A stretch of DNA of 64,000 nucleotides, taken from the NCBI GenBank assembly GCA_012960505.1, contig DUBC01000020.1, positions 1 to 64,000 on the forward strand. The letters run 5' to 3'. A program made the position numbers and the translations under genes. The notes below the pieces were generated by a model. The model saw nothing but the letters and a program-made list of their open reading frames with translations, did no database searches and was not told the origin of the DNA. The number at the start of each line of letters is the position of its first letter. Position 1 is the stretch's first letter. This document shows, in pieces, positions 44,385 through 54,581 of the stretch. The stretch is from Verrucomicrobiales bacterium (GTDB taxonomy: Bacteria > Verrucomicrobiota > Verrucomicrobiia > Verrucomicrobiales > DEV007).

Positions 44385-45685
44385 TTCTCCTCTGATCGGG
44401 AATTCCTATTTCTGGAGAATGTTCGCAAGCGAAGCCCATTAAGCCGTATGAAACCTGTAGCATCATCTTGGTCGTAAGCTTCTTCAGAACCTCCCTCCAT
44501 CGTAGCAACATCCGCATTATAGAGGCTCTGATCACTCCTCACTCCTGCTGCAATCACATTCCCTTTATACAACTTCATACGAACCTCTCCACTCACATTT
44601 CTCTGGCTCTCAAAAATAAGAGCTTGGATAGCTTCACGCTCAGGGGCAAACCAAAATCCGTTATAAACTAACTCTGAATACTTAGGAATGAGACTATCGC
44701 GGAGATGCATCACCTCCCTGTCCATTGTAAGGCTTTCAATTGTCCGATGCGCTTCAAATAGAATAGCCCCGCCAGGAGTTTCGTAAACTCCTCTACTCTT
44801 CATTCCTACGAATCTATTTTCCACCATATCAACTCGACCAATTCCATGCTTACCTCCTAGAGAATTTAGTACCATCATGACTCCATAAGGTGAAAAAAGT
44901 GTATAATCACCATTCTCTCCCAATGAATTAATACCAACCTCTTCTGCCAACTCCGGCAAACCGTTAAATTTTATACCGACTGGATTTCCATTCTCAAAAA
45001 GAATTTGCACGTACTCTGGATCATCGGGTGCGTCTTGAGGTGAAGCTGACAGGACATACATGTCGTGACAATCATCTCCACTCGCGTCATACCACGGATC
45101 CTCTAATATCCCACTTTCAAAACTGATGTGCAGAAGGTTTCTATCCATCGAGTAAGATTTTCCCGCACTGGCCTGAACTGGAATCCCTTGCTTCTCAGCA
45201 TATTCGATCATTTCAGCACGGCCTGGGAATTCAGCACGAAAATCAGCCATTCTCCAAGGGGCAATCATTTCAAGATCAGGAGCCAAGGAAGCCGTAGAAA
45301 GCTCGAATCTGACTTGATCATTACCTTTACCTGTCGCTCCATGGGCTAAAGCTTGAGCTCCTTCTTCCCTTGCAACATCTACCATCCCTTTAGCTATAAC
45401 AGGTCTTGCTATACTCGTTCCAAGCCAGTACTTACCTTCATAAATGGCTCCTGCTTGAAACATTGGAAAGATAAAGTCTTCAGCAAATTCCTCCTTCAAA
45501 TCTCCTATATAGCATTTTGATGCTCCGGTATTCAGTGCCTTTTCCTCTAGCCCATCCAACTCTTCTCCCTGCCCCACATCCGCGCAATAAGCTATGACCT
45601 CTGCATCAAAGCGCTTTTTTAGCCATATTAATAAGACAGAGGTATCCAAACCTCCTGAATATGCGACAACAATCTTTTTGCTCAT
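44381..45685 (-). CDS. argG: Argininosuccinate synthase
   Basis: A 434-residue enzyme that joins citrulline and aspartate with ATP in arginine synthesis. The ATP pyrophosphatase motif [12 protein letters not shown] is at residues 8-19. [31 protein letters not shown] and the citrulline-binding [14 protein letters not shown] segment are typical. The length is between the short (about 400) and long (about 447) bacterial forms. argH is not nearby, so the arginine genes are scattered. It is divergent from crcB, with 41 bp between starts. The C-terminal tail is Arg-rich ([12 protein letters not shown]) and overlaps the convergent rhodanese stop by 4 bp. Confidence 0.95.
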   Translation of the reverse strand: MSKKIVVAYSGGLDTSVLLIWLKKRFDAEVIAYCADVGQGEELDGLEEKALNTGASKCYIGDLKEEFAEDFIFPMFQAGAIYEGKYWLGTSIARPVIAKGMVDVAREEGAQALAHGATGKGNDQVRFELSTASLAPDLEMIAPWRMADFRAEFPGRAEMIEYAEKQGIPVQASAGKSYSMDRNLLHISFESGILEDPWYDASGDDCHDMYVLSASPQDAPDDPEYVQILFENGNPVGIKFNGLPELAEEVGINSLGENGDYTLFSPYGVMMVLNSLGGKHGIGRVDMVENRFVGMKSRGVYETPGGAILFEAHRTIESLTMDREVMHLRDSLIPKYSELVYNGFWFAPEREAIQALIFESQRNVSGEVRMKLYKGNVIAAGVRSDQSLYNADVATMEGGSEEAYDQDDATGFIRLNGLRLRTFSRNRNSRSEEN

Positions 45686-45726
45686 ACTGGACGAGACACT
45701 AGATCAGAGGTTACTCTTGTCAATCC

Positions 45727-46101
45727 ATGCAATCACTGATCGCTTTAATTTATGTAGGAATCGGCGGATTTTTTGGGGCAATTTGCCGATGGAGTTTGGG
45801 TTCAATACTTAAAAAATCTTTAGGTGACCCCTCTTTCCCTTATCCAACATTGCTCATTAACCTTATAGGATGCTTCGCGATTGGTATAGCCTATTCTATA
45901 TGGGAAAATAATAATACAGCAAAATTATTTATCATTATTGGCTTCCTTGGAGGCTTCACCACATTTTCAACATTCGGATTGGAATTGTTAACTTTAATCC
46001 GCGCAGGATCCTTAGGTATGGCAACCCTTTATGTCAGCCTGAGCAGCTTCCTAGGTATATTTCTTGTATGGCTAGGAATGACTATCGCTAGATTAAATTG
46101 A
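45727..46101 (+). CDS. crcB: Fluoride exporter CrcB/Fluc
   Basis: A 124-residue, four-span membrane protein. GGFFGAICRW (first span), LINLIGCFAIG with the conserved Asn (second), and GFLGGFTTFSTFGLE (third) are the family signatures. The Phe-rich GFTTFSTF segment lines the fluoride path. Two copies of Fluc form a dual-topology dimer. A fluoride riboswitch often precedes these genes, but only 41 bp separate it from argG, which is too little for the full riboswitch. It is a single gene, convergent with tpiA. Confidence 0.92.
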   Translation: MQSLIALIYVGIGGFFGAICRWSLGSILKKSLGDPSFPYPTLLINLIGCFAIGIAYSIWENNNTAKLFIIIGFLGGFTTFSTFGLELLTLIRAGSLGMATLYVSLSSFLGIFLVWLGMTIARLN

Positions 46102-46137
46102 CCCCTTCCCCTCGTAGCAGCCACTTCCTATATATCC

Positions 46138-46908
46138 TTAATCTGATGCGGCTGCATTCTTACAAATATCTGCAAAACTTTCCGGATCAAGACTTGCTCC
46201 ACCAACTAACGCTCCGTCAACATCTTCCTGCCTCATAAGCTCTTTCGTGTTATCTGGCTTCACGCTACCTCCGTACTGAATTCGAATCTGGTCAGCTACA
46301 CTATCACCTAAAATTTCTCTAATCACAGACCGCGTAAATGCATGAGCCTCTTGAGCCTGTTCGGGCGTCGCCGTACGGCCTGTTCCTATGGCCCAAACTG
46401 GCTCATAAGCTATAACGGTCTGGATCATATTCTCAGAATCAAGATCCTTTAAACCTTCTTCAAGTTGCCTCCTTAGGACCGATTCTATTTCACCACCATC
46501 GCGCTCTTCTAATGTTTCACCTATACAAAAAATAGGATTAACGCCAGCTGCGTGCAAAGATTTAGCTTTAGCATTAATCAACGCATCATCCTCTCCAAAA
46601 ATAGAGCGCCGTTCACTGTGACCAATGATGACGTAATCAACTCCTATATCTTTTAGCATGCCGATACTAATTTCTCCTGTAAAAGCACCACTTTCCTCAA
46701 AATGGCAATTTTGTGCTGCGAGTGCAGTCGTACCGCTATTAATTAATAATTCCTTTGATGCGGACAAAGCAATAAATGCTGGAGCAATTGCAATATCAAC
46801 GAGGCTAGATCCTCCAATTAAATTTTCAAATTTCTCAATGAATTGCACAGCCTCTGGTGCTGTTTTGTTCATCTTCCAGTTAGCTGCAATGATTAGTTTA
46901 CGATTCAT
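46138..46908 (-). CDS. tpiA: Triosephosphate isomerase
   Basis: A 256-residue glycolytic enzyme that interconverts dihydroxyacetone phosphate and glyceraldehyde-3-phosphate. The AANWKMNKT start, the histidine region VIIGHSERRS, the catalytic glutamate in AYEPVWAIGTG and the GGSVKPDN phosphate loop are all present. It is the last gene of gap-pgk-tpiA, 41 bp after pgk. Together the three genes cover the triose part of glycolysis, with triose phosphates channelled to 3-phosphoglycerate. Length is typical. No riboswitch or attenuator is visible in the pgk-tpiA gap. Confidence 0.96.
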   Translation of the reverse strand: MNRKLIIAANWKMNKTAPEAVQFIEKFENLIGGSSLVDIAIAPAFIALSASKELLINSGTTALAAQNCHFEESGAFTGEISIGMLKDIGVDYVIIGHSERRSIFGEDDALINAKAKSLHAAGVNPIFCIGETLEERDGGEIESVLRRQLEEGLKDLDSENMIQTVIAYEPVWAIGTGRTATPEQAQEAHAFTRSVIREILGDSVADQIRIQYGGSVKPDNTKELMRQEDVDGALVGGASLDPESFADICKNAAASD

Positions 46909-46949
46909 AGTTATAATTGGGTTAATCTAATTTTGTGTCATTGAAAATT

Positions 46950-48149
46950 TTATACATCATCAAGAGAAGCAACTCCTGGTAACACTTTTCCTTCCAATAA
47001 TTCAAGAGAAGCTCCTCCTCCAGTTGATATAAATGTGACCTGATCAGCAAAGCCAAACTGCTTAACCGCAGTCACTGAATCACCTCCACCGATGATGCTA
47101 ACTGCTCCACTAGCAGCCACCGCCTCTGCCACTGATCTCGTCCCTTTGGAAAAAGCATCTATCTCAAATACACCCATTGGACCATTCCATACAATTGTAC
47201 CTGCACCTTTTATAATTTCACAAAACTCTTGGATCGCATTCTGCCCAATGTCCAAGCCTTCCCACCCATCGCGAATCGAGCCTCCATCGTCGTAAGGTTC
47301 TATGTTCCTGACATTCGCCTCATTAGAAAAATCATCAGCCTCAAGACTATCTGCAGGGAGCATCAGATTAACACTCCTTTTGTCAGCCTCTTCCAAGAGA
47401 CTCCGGGCAATCGGAATATCTTCATCAACGGCATAACTTTCACCTATTGAATGACCTTGAGCTTTTCTAAAAGAATATTGCATCGCCCCTCCTATCAATA
47501 TGGTATCTGCCTTATCAAGCAATGCCTTAATGACTCCTATTTTATCAGAAACTTTCTTTCCTCCTAAAATAACTATAAAAGGGCGTGCAGGATCTTTTAA
47601 CTCTTCTTGAAGGTATTTAAGTTCCCTTTCTAACAGAAAACCCATAACACATTCATCCACGTGATTCGCAACGCCAGCAGTTGAAGCGTGCGCACGGTGA
47701 GCCGTCCCAAATGCATCGTTAACATAGATATCGGTTAGTTCTGCTAACTGCCTCGAAAAGACTTCATCATTTTCAGTTTCTTCTTTGTAAAAGCGTACAT
47801 TTTCTAAAAGCAACACTTCACCGTCACTTAAATCATCGATCGCTCCATTAACCTTCTCGCCTACACAGTCCTCAACGAACAAGACATCCTTGCCTATCAA
47901 TTCACCAAGTCTTAAGGCAACAACCTTCAAGGAAAAATCGGGGTTTCTGTGACCCCCTGGTCTGCCTAAATGGGAACAAAGAATTACCTTAGCTCCATTA
48001 TCAAGCAAATGCTTGATGGTTGGAACTGCCCCATCAATACGAGTATCATCCGTTATATTACCTTCAACATCTAACGGGACATTAAAGTCGCACCTTACAA
48101 GGACCTTACGTCCACTTAATGAAATATTACGGATAGTCTTCTTGGGCAT
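46950..48149 (-). CDS. pgk: Phosphoglycerate kinase
   Basis: A 399-residue enzyme transferring phosphate from 1,3-bisphosphoglycerate to ADP. Family motifs include VLVRCDFNVPL, SHLGRPGG, ENVRFYKEE, DAFGTAHRAHAST, the hinge LGGKKVSDKIGV, and the C-terminal GGGDSVTAV. It lies in the middle of the gap-pgk-tpiA run, 79 bp after gap and 41 bp before tpiA. A perfect 15-bp-arm hairpin lies in the gap-pgk spacer, ending about 21 bases before the pgk start, and may set the relative levels of gap and pgk mRNA. The length is typical. The start has no Shine-Dalgarno sequence. Confidence 0.97.
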   Translation of the reverse strand: MPKKTIRNISLSGRKVLVRCDFNVPLDVEGNITDDTRIDGAVPTIKHLLDNGAKVILCSHLGRPGGHRNPDFSLKVVALRLGELIGKDVLFVEDCVGEKVNGAIDDLSDGEVLLLENVRFYKEETENDEVFSRQLAELTDIYVNDAFGTAHRAHASTAGVANHVDECVMGFLLERELKYLQEELKDPARPFIVILGGKKVSDKIGVIKALLDKADTILIGGAMQYSFRKAQGHSIGESYAVDEDIPIARSLLEEADKRSVNLMLPADSLEADDFSNEANVRNIEPYDDGGSIRDGWEGLDIGQNAIQEFCEIIKGAGTIVWNGPMGVFEIDAFSKGTRSVAEAVAASGAVSIIGGGDSVTAVKQFGFADQVTFISTGGGASLELLEGKVLPGVASLDDV

Positions 48150-48170
48150 TATCTATAAAGATTCACTAGA

Positions 48171-48204
48171 GACTAAAGGCACCCCAGTAGGGGTGCCTTT
48201 AGTC
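48171..48204 (-). promoter_or_regulatory. Perfect hairpin between gap and pgk
   Basis: The arms GACTAAAGGCACCCC (48171-48185) and GGGGTGCCTTTAGTC (48190-48204) are exactly complementary over 15 bp around a 4-base loop. No U-run follows on the minus strand, so it is not a textbook terminator. It could protect the gap mRNA from 3' decay, mark a processing site or act as a partial terminator that lowers pgk and tpi relative to gap. It is much more GC-rich than its surroundings. Confidence 0.7.
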
Positions 48205-48228
48205 GAAAAATTCTAATTAATATAAGAG

Positions 48229-49245
<1,017 letters not shown>

Positions 49246-49386
49246 TCAGTTTTGTTACTATAAGGCTGGATACTAAAGCAAGGTGTCTTGCTACCGTCAA
49301 CAGACTTACCTGACCAGAATGAATAAACTTATAAATATATAATAATCAACCAGTTATATTAACAGTGGAAAAAATAATAATTGAAT

Positions 49387-52227
49387 TTAAGGGGCCTTAT
49401 CCAAAGGAGACTCTTTGGGAACGATTTTAACACTGACTGAACTGCCTTCACTTAGATATTTTTTAGCCAAAGAATTTATATCGCTAACCTTAATTGATTG
49501 GTAATCCTTCAGCATTGTTTTAGCCCAATTAAGCTTTTGAGGGAATTCTTGTGAGCTCAAAGAGACTGTTCTTAGCCAATACGCATTCTGCCGAAGTTGT
49601 TGCTCAATGCTGTTTAACAATGGTTTAATAGCTCTCTCCAGTTCATCTTCGGTGATTCCTTTAGATGCTAATGCTGTTCCAATGCCCTCGACCACATTTA
49701 CAATTTTCTCAGCCTGAGGTGGATCAACTGTTATTACTGACATTAAAAATCCGTATCCTTTATATGTATCACTGGGTATGTGCCGTGCATATGGACTATA
49801 CGCCTCCCCTAACTCTTCTCTTACCTTACTGCGAAGCCGGTCTGCAAAAACTGCACCCAAAACGCTCAGCCGTCTTGTCCTGCTAATATCCCATATATCT
49901 TGAGTCGGCCAATATACCCCTACCATTCCCTTAGGAATCTCGGACTCAAAAACAAACGCCTTGGACTGACCTTTTGTTGGAAAATCTATCCTTCTTTCAC
50001 CAGTAAATTCCATTTTCTTAACTCTTCTTGTTGGAAGAGCTCCCAGAGTTTTTGAAACGGCATCAATCACTACTTGCTCCTCAAAATCTCCAACTATACC
50101 TATTTCCATATATGCACTTTCTAGAGTATCTGAAAGCCAATCCTTAACCTCTCCTATCGTCCTTTTTGTGATTTCAGTTCGTGAAGGGAATCCAGCACGA
50201 AAATCATCGGACTTGAGAAATCTATCAACTCTATCCTGGAGCACTCCCATAGGGGTATGAGCAAGTTGCGTGTAAAGAGGATCAAGTTGATTTTGAAACT
50301 GCCTCAGAGCCTCTTCCCTATAACCAGGCTCTACTATATAAGCAGTCATTAATTGTAACGCATTGACAAGATCTTTGCGGTTAGTTGACCCGCTGTATAT
50401 AAAAGCATCTTCATCTACTGCAAAAGATCCGCTAACTGTTTTCCCTGCAAAAATGCGCCGAAGCTCATCCGTACTGTGCTGCTTTAAACCTCCCGCAGTA
50501 AAAATTGCTGATGCAACTGTCGCCAAACCCGGCTTATCTTTGGGCACAGATAACATCCCGGAACCGATCCTTGCACCTATCGATATCGAATCTTTCTCGT
50601 AATCTGTTTTTTTAAGATTTAGCCTCACATTATTTGAAAAGCGCAACTGTACGACTCCAAGCGCCTCATCCTCTTTCCTTTCAACTATCTGCCCCGGTTT
50701 GCCAAAGTTTTTATATGCAAATTCTGCCTTGTCCTCCTTCTTGGGTGGGTTGACCTCTTTTGATTTCGATCTCAAATATGCTTTCTGAATTTGACTATCC
50801 GCTTTATTAAGCTCAATATTACCGCCTATAAAAATCTGCCTATCACTGGATTCCCAAGCTTTCTTCAATTCCCCATGACACGCATCTGCAGTAATTAACG
50901 CAAGATTCTTATTCAACCAATCCATATCCTGTTTAGGGCTAGTAAAAACTTTTTGTCCTGAAATAGATCGAGTAAGAGCATCAGCAAGGCTCCTTGATTT
51001 ACGGGAAACAGAACTTCTTAAAGCTTGCTCATATGCGTTACGGAGAGTCGCAGAAACCTCTTCAAATTCGTTCTGATTAAACCCATAAGTAAGAGCTCTT
51101 CTGATTTCCTGTTCAGCAACATGCAAAGCTCCCTTCCAATTATCAGGTTCAGTAGTCACATAAACACTTGCGAACTGTGCGAAATCCAGAAAATCCTGAG
51201 CATAGGAACCGCCACCGGTTATTACAGCCTCCTTCTTTTTAGCGAGCTCTGAAATGCGATTATCAATAATATGGTTAGCGATGAAAAGCTTTAGGTTCCT
51301 GACATTCTTTTTAGTGTCATCCGGTTCCCATGAGTAGGGTTTTACGACCTCAATGCTAACATTAGTTTCAGTCGCTTCTTTTTCATAATGCGTCTTAGTA
51401 ATTACCCCTCTTCCAACCGTAATTTTCCCAAGATCAGGATCGCTAAGAGTAGACTTTTGTGATGGCATTGATGAAAAGTTCTTCTTAATCATTGCAATGA
51501 TACCATCCGTTTTGACCGCTCCCACGACCACGATAGACATACGATTAGGCGTGTACCAAGTCTTATAAAAGTCCATGAACGTCTTTCGACCTGCTCCCTT
51601 TATTACTTTTTTGGTGCCTATCGGGAATCGTTTGCTAATTAATGAATCCGGAAGAGCAAACTTATATGCTTCTTTTTGCGTCCTCCATTCAGCAGAATCT
51701 CGAGTAATCAATTCACTTAAAATTACCCCTCGTTCCTTCTCTATTTCTTTTCCACTCATAAGCATTCCGTCTGCATAATCACGGAACAGTAACATTGCTT
51801 TCTTAATTAAATTTTCTTCAGGTTTAGGCAACTCAAGTTTGTATACCGTTTCTTTAAATGAGGTATGTGCATTAGTGTCGCCTCCGAAAGACATCCCCAA
51901 TCGCTGAAAATACTCAACCATTTGCCCAGCTGGAAAATTCTTGGTTCCATTGAACGCCATATGCTCAATAAAATGGGCAAGGCCCTGCTGCTCTTCAGTT
52001 TCCATTAAGGAACCAGCATCTACGTAAAGTCTCATACTGATTCTTTCAGGAGGTTCGGAATGAGGCATCACGGCATATCGAAGCCCATTTTCAAGAACAC
52101 CGAAGGTTACTGCAGAATCAGGAGCAATGTCACTAGTATCATGTGCCCAATTAGCTTGATCTTTAGCTATAGAAATCTGAGCAATGAAAAGTATGTGAAA
52201 AAGAATAAAAACTTTAATGATGTTCAT
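49387..52227 (-). CDS. Secreted M16 family metallopeptidase (PqqL-like)
   Basis: A 946-residue protease with a signal peptide (cleavage near ISIA), so it acts in the periplasm or outside. The N-terminal M16 unit has the inverted zinc motif HFIEH (85-89) with the downstream glutamate in KERGVILSE. A second M16 half follows without the motif. The layout, with YFQRLGMSFGGDTNAHTSF and the overall length, matches the PqqL/YhjJ-type periplasmic M16 family. These proteases degrade peptides or process proteins. It is separate from the cytoplasmic M16 gene at 37.8-40.3 kb and clearly divergent from it. It is the only gene upstream of the gap operon on this strand. Confidence 0.9.
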   Translation of the reverse strand: MNIIKVFILFHILFIAQISIAKDQANWAHDTSDIAPDSAVTFGVLENGLRYAVMPHSEPPERISMRLYVDAGSLMETEEQQGLAHFIEHMAFNGTKNFPAGQMVEYFQRLGMSFGGDTNAHTSFKETVYKLELPKPEENLIKKAMLLFRDYADGMLMSGKEIEKERGVILSELITRDSAEWRTQKEAYKFALPDSLISKRFPIGTKKVIKGAGRKTFMDFYKTWYTPNRMSIVVVGAVKTDGIIAMIKKNFSSMPSQKSTLSDPDLGKITVGRGVITKTHYEKEATETNVSIEVVKPYSWEPDDTKKNVRNLKLFIANHIIDNRISELAKKKEAVITGGGSYAQDFLDFAQFASVYVTTEPDNWKGALHVAEQEIRRALTYGFNQNEFEEVSATLRNAYEQALRSSVSRKSRSLADALTRSISGQKVFTSPKQDMDWLNKNLALITADACHGELKKAWESSDRQIFIGGNIELNKADSQIQKAYLRSKSKEVNPPKKEDKAEFAYKNFGKPGQIVERKEDEALGVVQLRFSNNVRLNLKKTDYEKDSISIGARIGSGMLSVPKDKPGLATVASAIFTAGGLKQHSTDELRRIFAGKTVSGSFAVDEDAFIYSGSTNRKDLVNALQLMTAYIVEPGYREEALRQFQNQLDPLYTQLAHTPMGVLQDRVDRFLKSDDFRAGFPSRTEITKRTIGEVKDWLSDTLESAYMEIGIVGDFEEQVVIDAVSKTLGALPTRRVKKMEFTGERRIDFPTKGQSKAFVFESEIPKGMVGVYWPTQDIWDISRTRRLSVLGAVFADRLRSKVREELGEAYSPYARHIPSDTYKGYGFLMSVITVDPPQAEKIVNVVEGIGTALASKGITEDELERAIKPLLNSIEQQLRQNAYWLRTVSLSSQEFPQKLNWAKTMLKDYQSIKVSDINSLAKKYLSEGSSVSVKIVPKESPLDKAP

Positions 52228-52835
52228 AATAAATTAATTGCAAAGAGTCGCTTATAGGGCTGCTCAAATTTAAGCTTAATACTGTTATATCTAAAGCCGA
52301 ACCATGATTTGTTTTTACATTCAATCATGACCTCATGGTTCAACCATTGTTACACAAAAGTAACGCAGATGATATAGAATATATTCAAGAGTAGAAGAAG
52401 TTTTTCTCATGTTACAAATGAAAAACAATGAACTCTTTGAAGGCTCCAAGGAAGGCGCTGAATTTCAACCATTAAGAGAAGTTACCCTAAAATAAAAGAT
52501 TCAATATTGACAGGTGAAGATATCTAAATGGTCATTAAGGAGGAAAACATTCAAGGAATAGATCCACAAAAATTATTCGGCAAATCGAAAGTAGAAAGAT
52601 GCGCTACCGCCTCTGAGTTAAGAGCTCTAAATCTTATAAATAATATTTAAAGCTTAAACTCCAATAGATCCTCTCGCCCCAATGATAATATAAACGTCTA
52701 TTACCTTATTAAAATAAGAGATCATTTAATAACTGAATCTGGATTTATTAGTATTTGAACTCATGGTCAAACCTACCGTAAGTTCTTACAGTTGCGATTT
52801 AGACAAAATTCAAAGAGAATTAAAGCAATGGAACA
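52228..52835. other. 608-bp gene-poor stretch, possible decayed gene
   Basis: This is the longest stretch without a clear gene. It holds two short open frames, 52409-52495 (28 residues, including NNELFEGSKEGAEFQPLRE) and 52528-52650 (40 residues, including EENIQGIDPQKLFGKSKVE). They are in different frames; the second frame is also open for about 12 codons upstream of its ATG, up to a stop just before it. The peptides have a protein-like composition, which suggests one frame-shifted and interrupted gene, but I do not recognise a family. Divergent promoters for the M16 gene (minus) and nadK (plus) must lie here. No tRNA or other RNA gene is evident. Confidence 0.35.
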
Positions 52836-53699
52836 ATGAAAGTTGCGCTCATCTATAAGAAAAGCGTCTGGGAACTGTTTAGCAATTCCAAGGACAGTAA
52901 TGTCAGTTCCTATATTTCTGGGAAAGCTGAAGCTAAGGAAGCATTCCAAGAAAGCCACCAGACCCAGAAAAACACAATTCAAACTGTAAAAAACACACTA
53001 AGTGCATCTGGGGCAGAAATAAATATGGTGTACAGATCTGAAATTACCGAATCGACCATAAGCTCTGCGGACCTTGTCATAAGTGTTGGAGGTGATGGAA
53101 CCTTTTTAGAAACTTCTCACTATATCACAGACACCACTCCGATGCTCGGTGTGAATTCAGATCCTGTTAGAAGCGTTGGTTTCTTCTGTTCGTGCACAGG
53201 AGATAATTTTGAGGAATTATTTAATAACGTAAACAATGGGCCAAGGACAAACTTGTCGCGCATTTCATTGAAAATAGATGGAATATCGGTCGGCCCTCCT
53301 GTGCTTAACGATTTATTGTTTGCCAATCCAAATCCAGCCGCAACTACCCGTTACGAAGTTGAAGGGGAAACATATCGTAACAGTGGGATCCTCATATCAA
53401 CTGCTGCAGGATCAACTGCATGGTCCTTCCAAGAAGGTCTCGACCCCTTACCATTGACAAGTGATAAATTTCAATTCATACATCGAGGCACGCGAGAATC
53501 CGCTTCAGGAATCACTTCCTCTGTAAAGATTGATTCTCTTACAAGAAAAGGGAAACTATTCATTGATGGGGAGCACTACTCTTTACCATTATGCATTGGA
53601 CAATCACTAGAAATTAAATGCGGACAATCAATTAATGTCATTGGCGATCTTGAATTAAAGCGATCCCAATTTATTCAACAATATCTTAAATCTTCGTAA
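52836..53699 (+). CDS. nadK: NAD kinase
   Basis: A 287-residue ATP- or polyphosphate-dependent kinase that makes NADP from NAD. The GGDGTFLET motif (85-93), NSDPVRSVGFF, the NDLLFANPNPAATTRYEV segment and STAAGSTAWSF are typical. The catalytic Asp is in GGDGT. An internal loop (54 or so residues before GGDGT) is variable. Start is ATG 52836. It is followed one base later by coaD, so NADP and CoA synthesis genes are linked here. The C-terminal beta-rich domain is complete. Confidence 0.92.
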   Translation: MKVALIYKKSVWELFSNSKDSNVSSYISGKAEAKEAFQESHQTQKNTIQTVKNTLSASGAEINMVYRSEITESTISSADLVISVGGDGTFLETSHYITDTTPMLGVNSDPVRSVGFFCSCTGDNFEELFNNVNNGPRTNLSRISLKIDGISVGPPVLNDLLFANPNPAATTRYEVEGETYRNSGILISTAAGSTAWSFQEGLDPLPLTSDKFQFIHRGTRESASGITSSVKIDSLTRKGKLFIDGEHYSLPLCIGQSLEIKCGQSINVIGDLELKRSQFIQQYLKSS

Positions 53700-53700
53700 A

Positions 53701-54198
53701 ATGTCCTCACCACAAAAAAAAGCGGTTTACGCTGGCAGCTTTGATCCACTCACTAATGGGCACCTTTGGATGATTAAACAGGGACTTTCCCTCTTTGATC
53801 ACTTAACCGTTGCAATAGGAATAAACCCTGAAAAAAATTACACTTACGGGGTAGATGAAAGATTAAATATATTAAAAAAGACTCTTCCTCTCAGTGATAA
53901 TTTAGATATCGCGTATTTCGAGAATTTGTACCTCGTTGACTACGCGACCGAGATAGGAGCAAGTTACATACTACGAGGCATAAGATCCGCCCATGACTAC
54001 GAATTTGAAAGGGGCATGAGACACACAAATTCTCAACTCAAAAAAGATATTACAACTGTATTCCTAATGCCTCCAAGGGATTTAGCTGAAGTAAGCAGTA
54101 GCATGGTAAAAGGTCTAATCGGGCCGGAAGGCTGGGAAGAACATGTTGCTAAAATGGTGCCTCCTGCAGTATTTGATGAAATTAAAGCGAATCATTAA
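53701..54198 (+). CDS. coaD: Pantetheine-phosphate adenylyltransferase
   Basis: A 165-residue enzyme catalysing the penultimate step of CoA synthesis, adding AMP to 4'-phosphopantetheine. The nucleotidyltransferase motif GSFDPLTNGHLWMI (12-25) contains the HxGH-like TNGH, and the C-terminal SSSMVKGL corresponds to the family's ISSS motif. Other matches are FERGMRHTN and ILRGIRS. It starts one base after the nadK stop, with ATG 53701. Length is typical of bacterial CoaD. A panE-like gene, also for CoA, lies elsewhere in the window. Confidence 0.96.
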   Translation: MSSPQKKAVYAGSFDPLTNGHLWMIKQGLSLFDHLTVAIGINPEKNYTYGVDERLNILKKTLPLSDNLDIAYFENLYLVDYATEIGASYILRGIRSAHDYEFERGMRHTNSQLKKDITTVFLMPPRDLAEVSSSMVKGLIGPEGWEEHVAKMVPPAVFDEIKANH

Positions 54199-54297
54199 TT
54201 CATAAAATTCACTTTAAGAATCTGATTTTTGATGCAGATTAATCGCCCAAATACAATATTGTATAACACTAACGACTAAAGCTAACCTCTCGATAAA

Positions 54298-54489
54298 ATG
54301 CGCGTAAGAAGAAAATACATGAAAACGCACCTCACCCGTCCCCGCAAGGGAGGAGCTGCAAAGCGTCGACGCCAAAATGATCAAAAAAAGAGATTAATTG
54401 CTCTTGGCGTCAGTGAAGACAAGGTAGTGAAAATGAGCCCCAGAGATGTTCTTACGATGCTCAAATACCCAGCTAAGATTAAAGGGTAA
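54298..54489 (+). CDS. Small basic protein of unknown function
   Basis: A 63-residue protein rich in Arg and Lys (MRVRRKYMKTHLTRPRKGG to RRRQNDQKKRL) with a compact hydrophobic C-terminus (IALGVSEDKVVKMSPRDVLTML). It resembles small ribosome- or nucleic-acid-binding proteins in composition, but I cannot place it in a ribosomal protein family. It is followed by a perfect palindrome that may end the transcript. It is 99 bp downstream of coaD on the same strand. I treat it as a real gene because the sequence is well formed and not low-complexity. Confidence 0.6.
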   Translation: MRVRRKYMKTHLTRPRKGGAAKRRRQNDQKKRLIALGVSEDKVVKMSPRDVLTMLKYPAKIKG

Positions 54490-54494
54490 TTATT

Positions 54495-54520
54495 TTTCTT
54501 GTTCTTCGAAGAACAAGAAA
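54495..54520. terminator. Perfect 26-bp palindrome between convergent genes
   Basis: The half-site TTTCTTGTTCTTC is followed immediately by its exact reverse complement, GAAGAACAAGAAA. It starts 6 bases after the stop of the small basic protein gene and 62 bp from the convergent stop at 54582. No U-run follows on the plus strand. It is probably a hairpin terminator or mRNA-end structure, but a protein-binding site is also possible because the symmetry has no spacer. Confidence 0.5.
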
Positions 54521-54581
54521 GCTTAGGACTAAATGAATTACATATAGAATCTAATTAATAATATCAGGAAAATTAGGAATA

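Noticed and set aside
45686..45726. Possible fluoride riboswitch before crcB
   Set aside because: Only 41 bp separate argG and crcB starts, too short for the pseudoknotted aptamer plus an expression platform, and the conserved bases are not seen.
52336..52346. GGTTCAACC-like T-arm motif suggesting a tRNA gene
   Set aside because: No acceptor, D or anticodon arms can be formed in the flanking 70 bases, so it is only a short inverted repeat.
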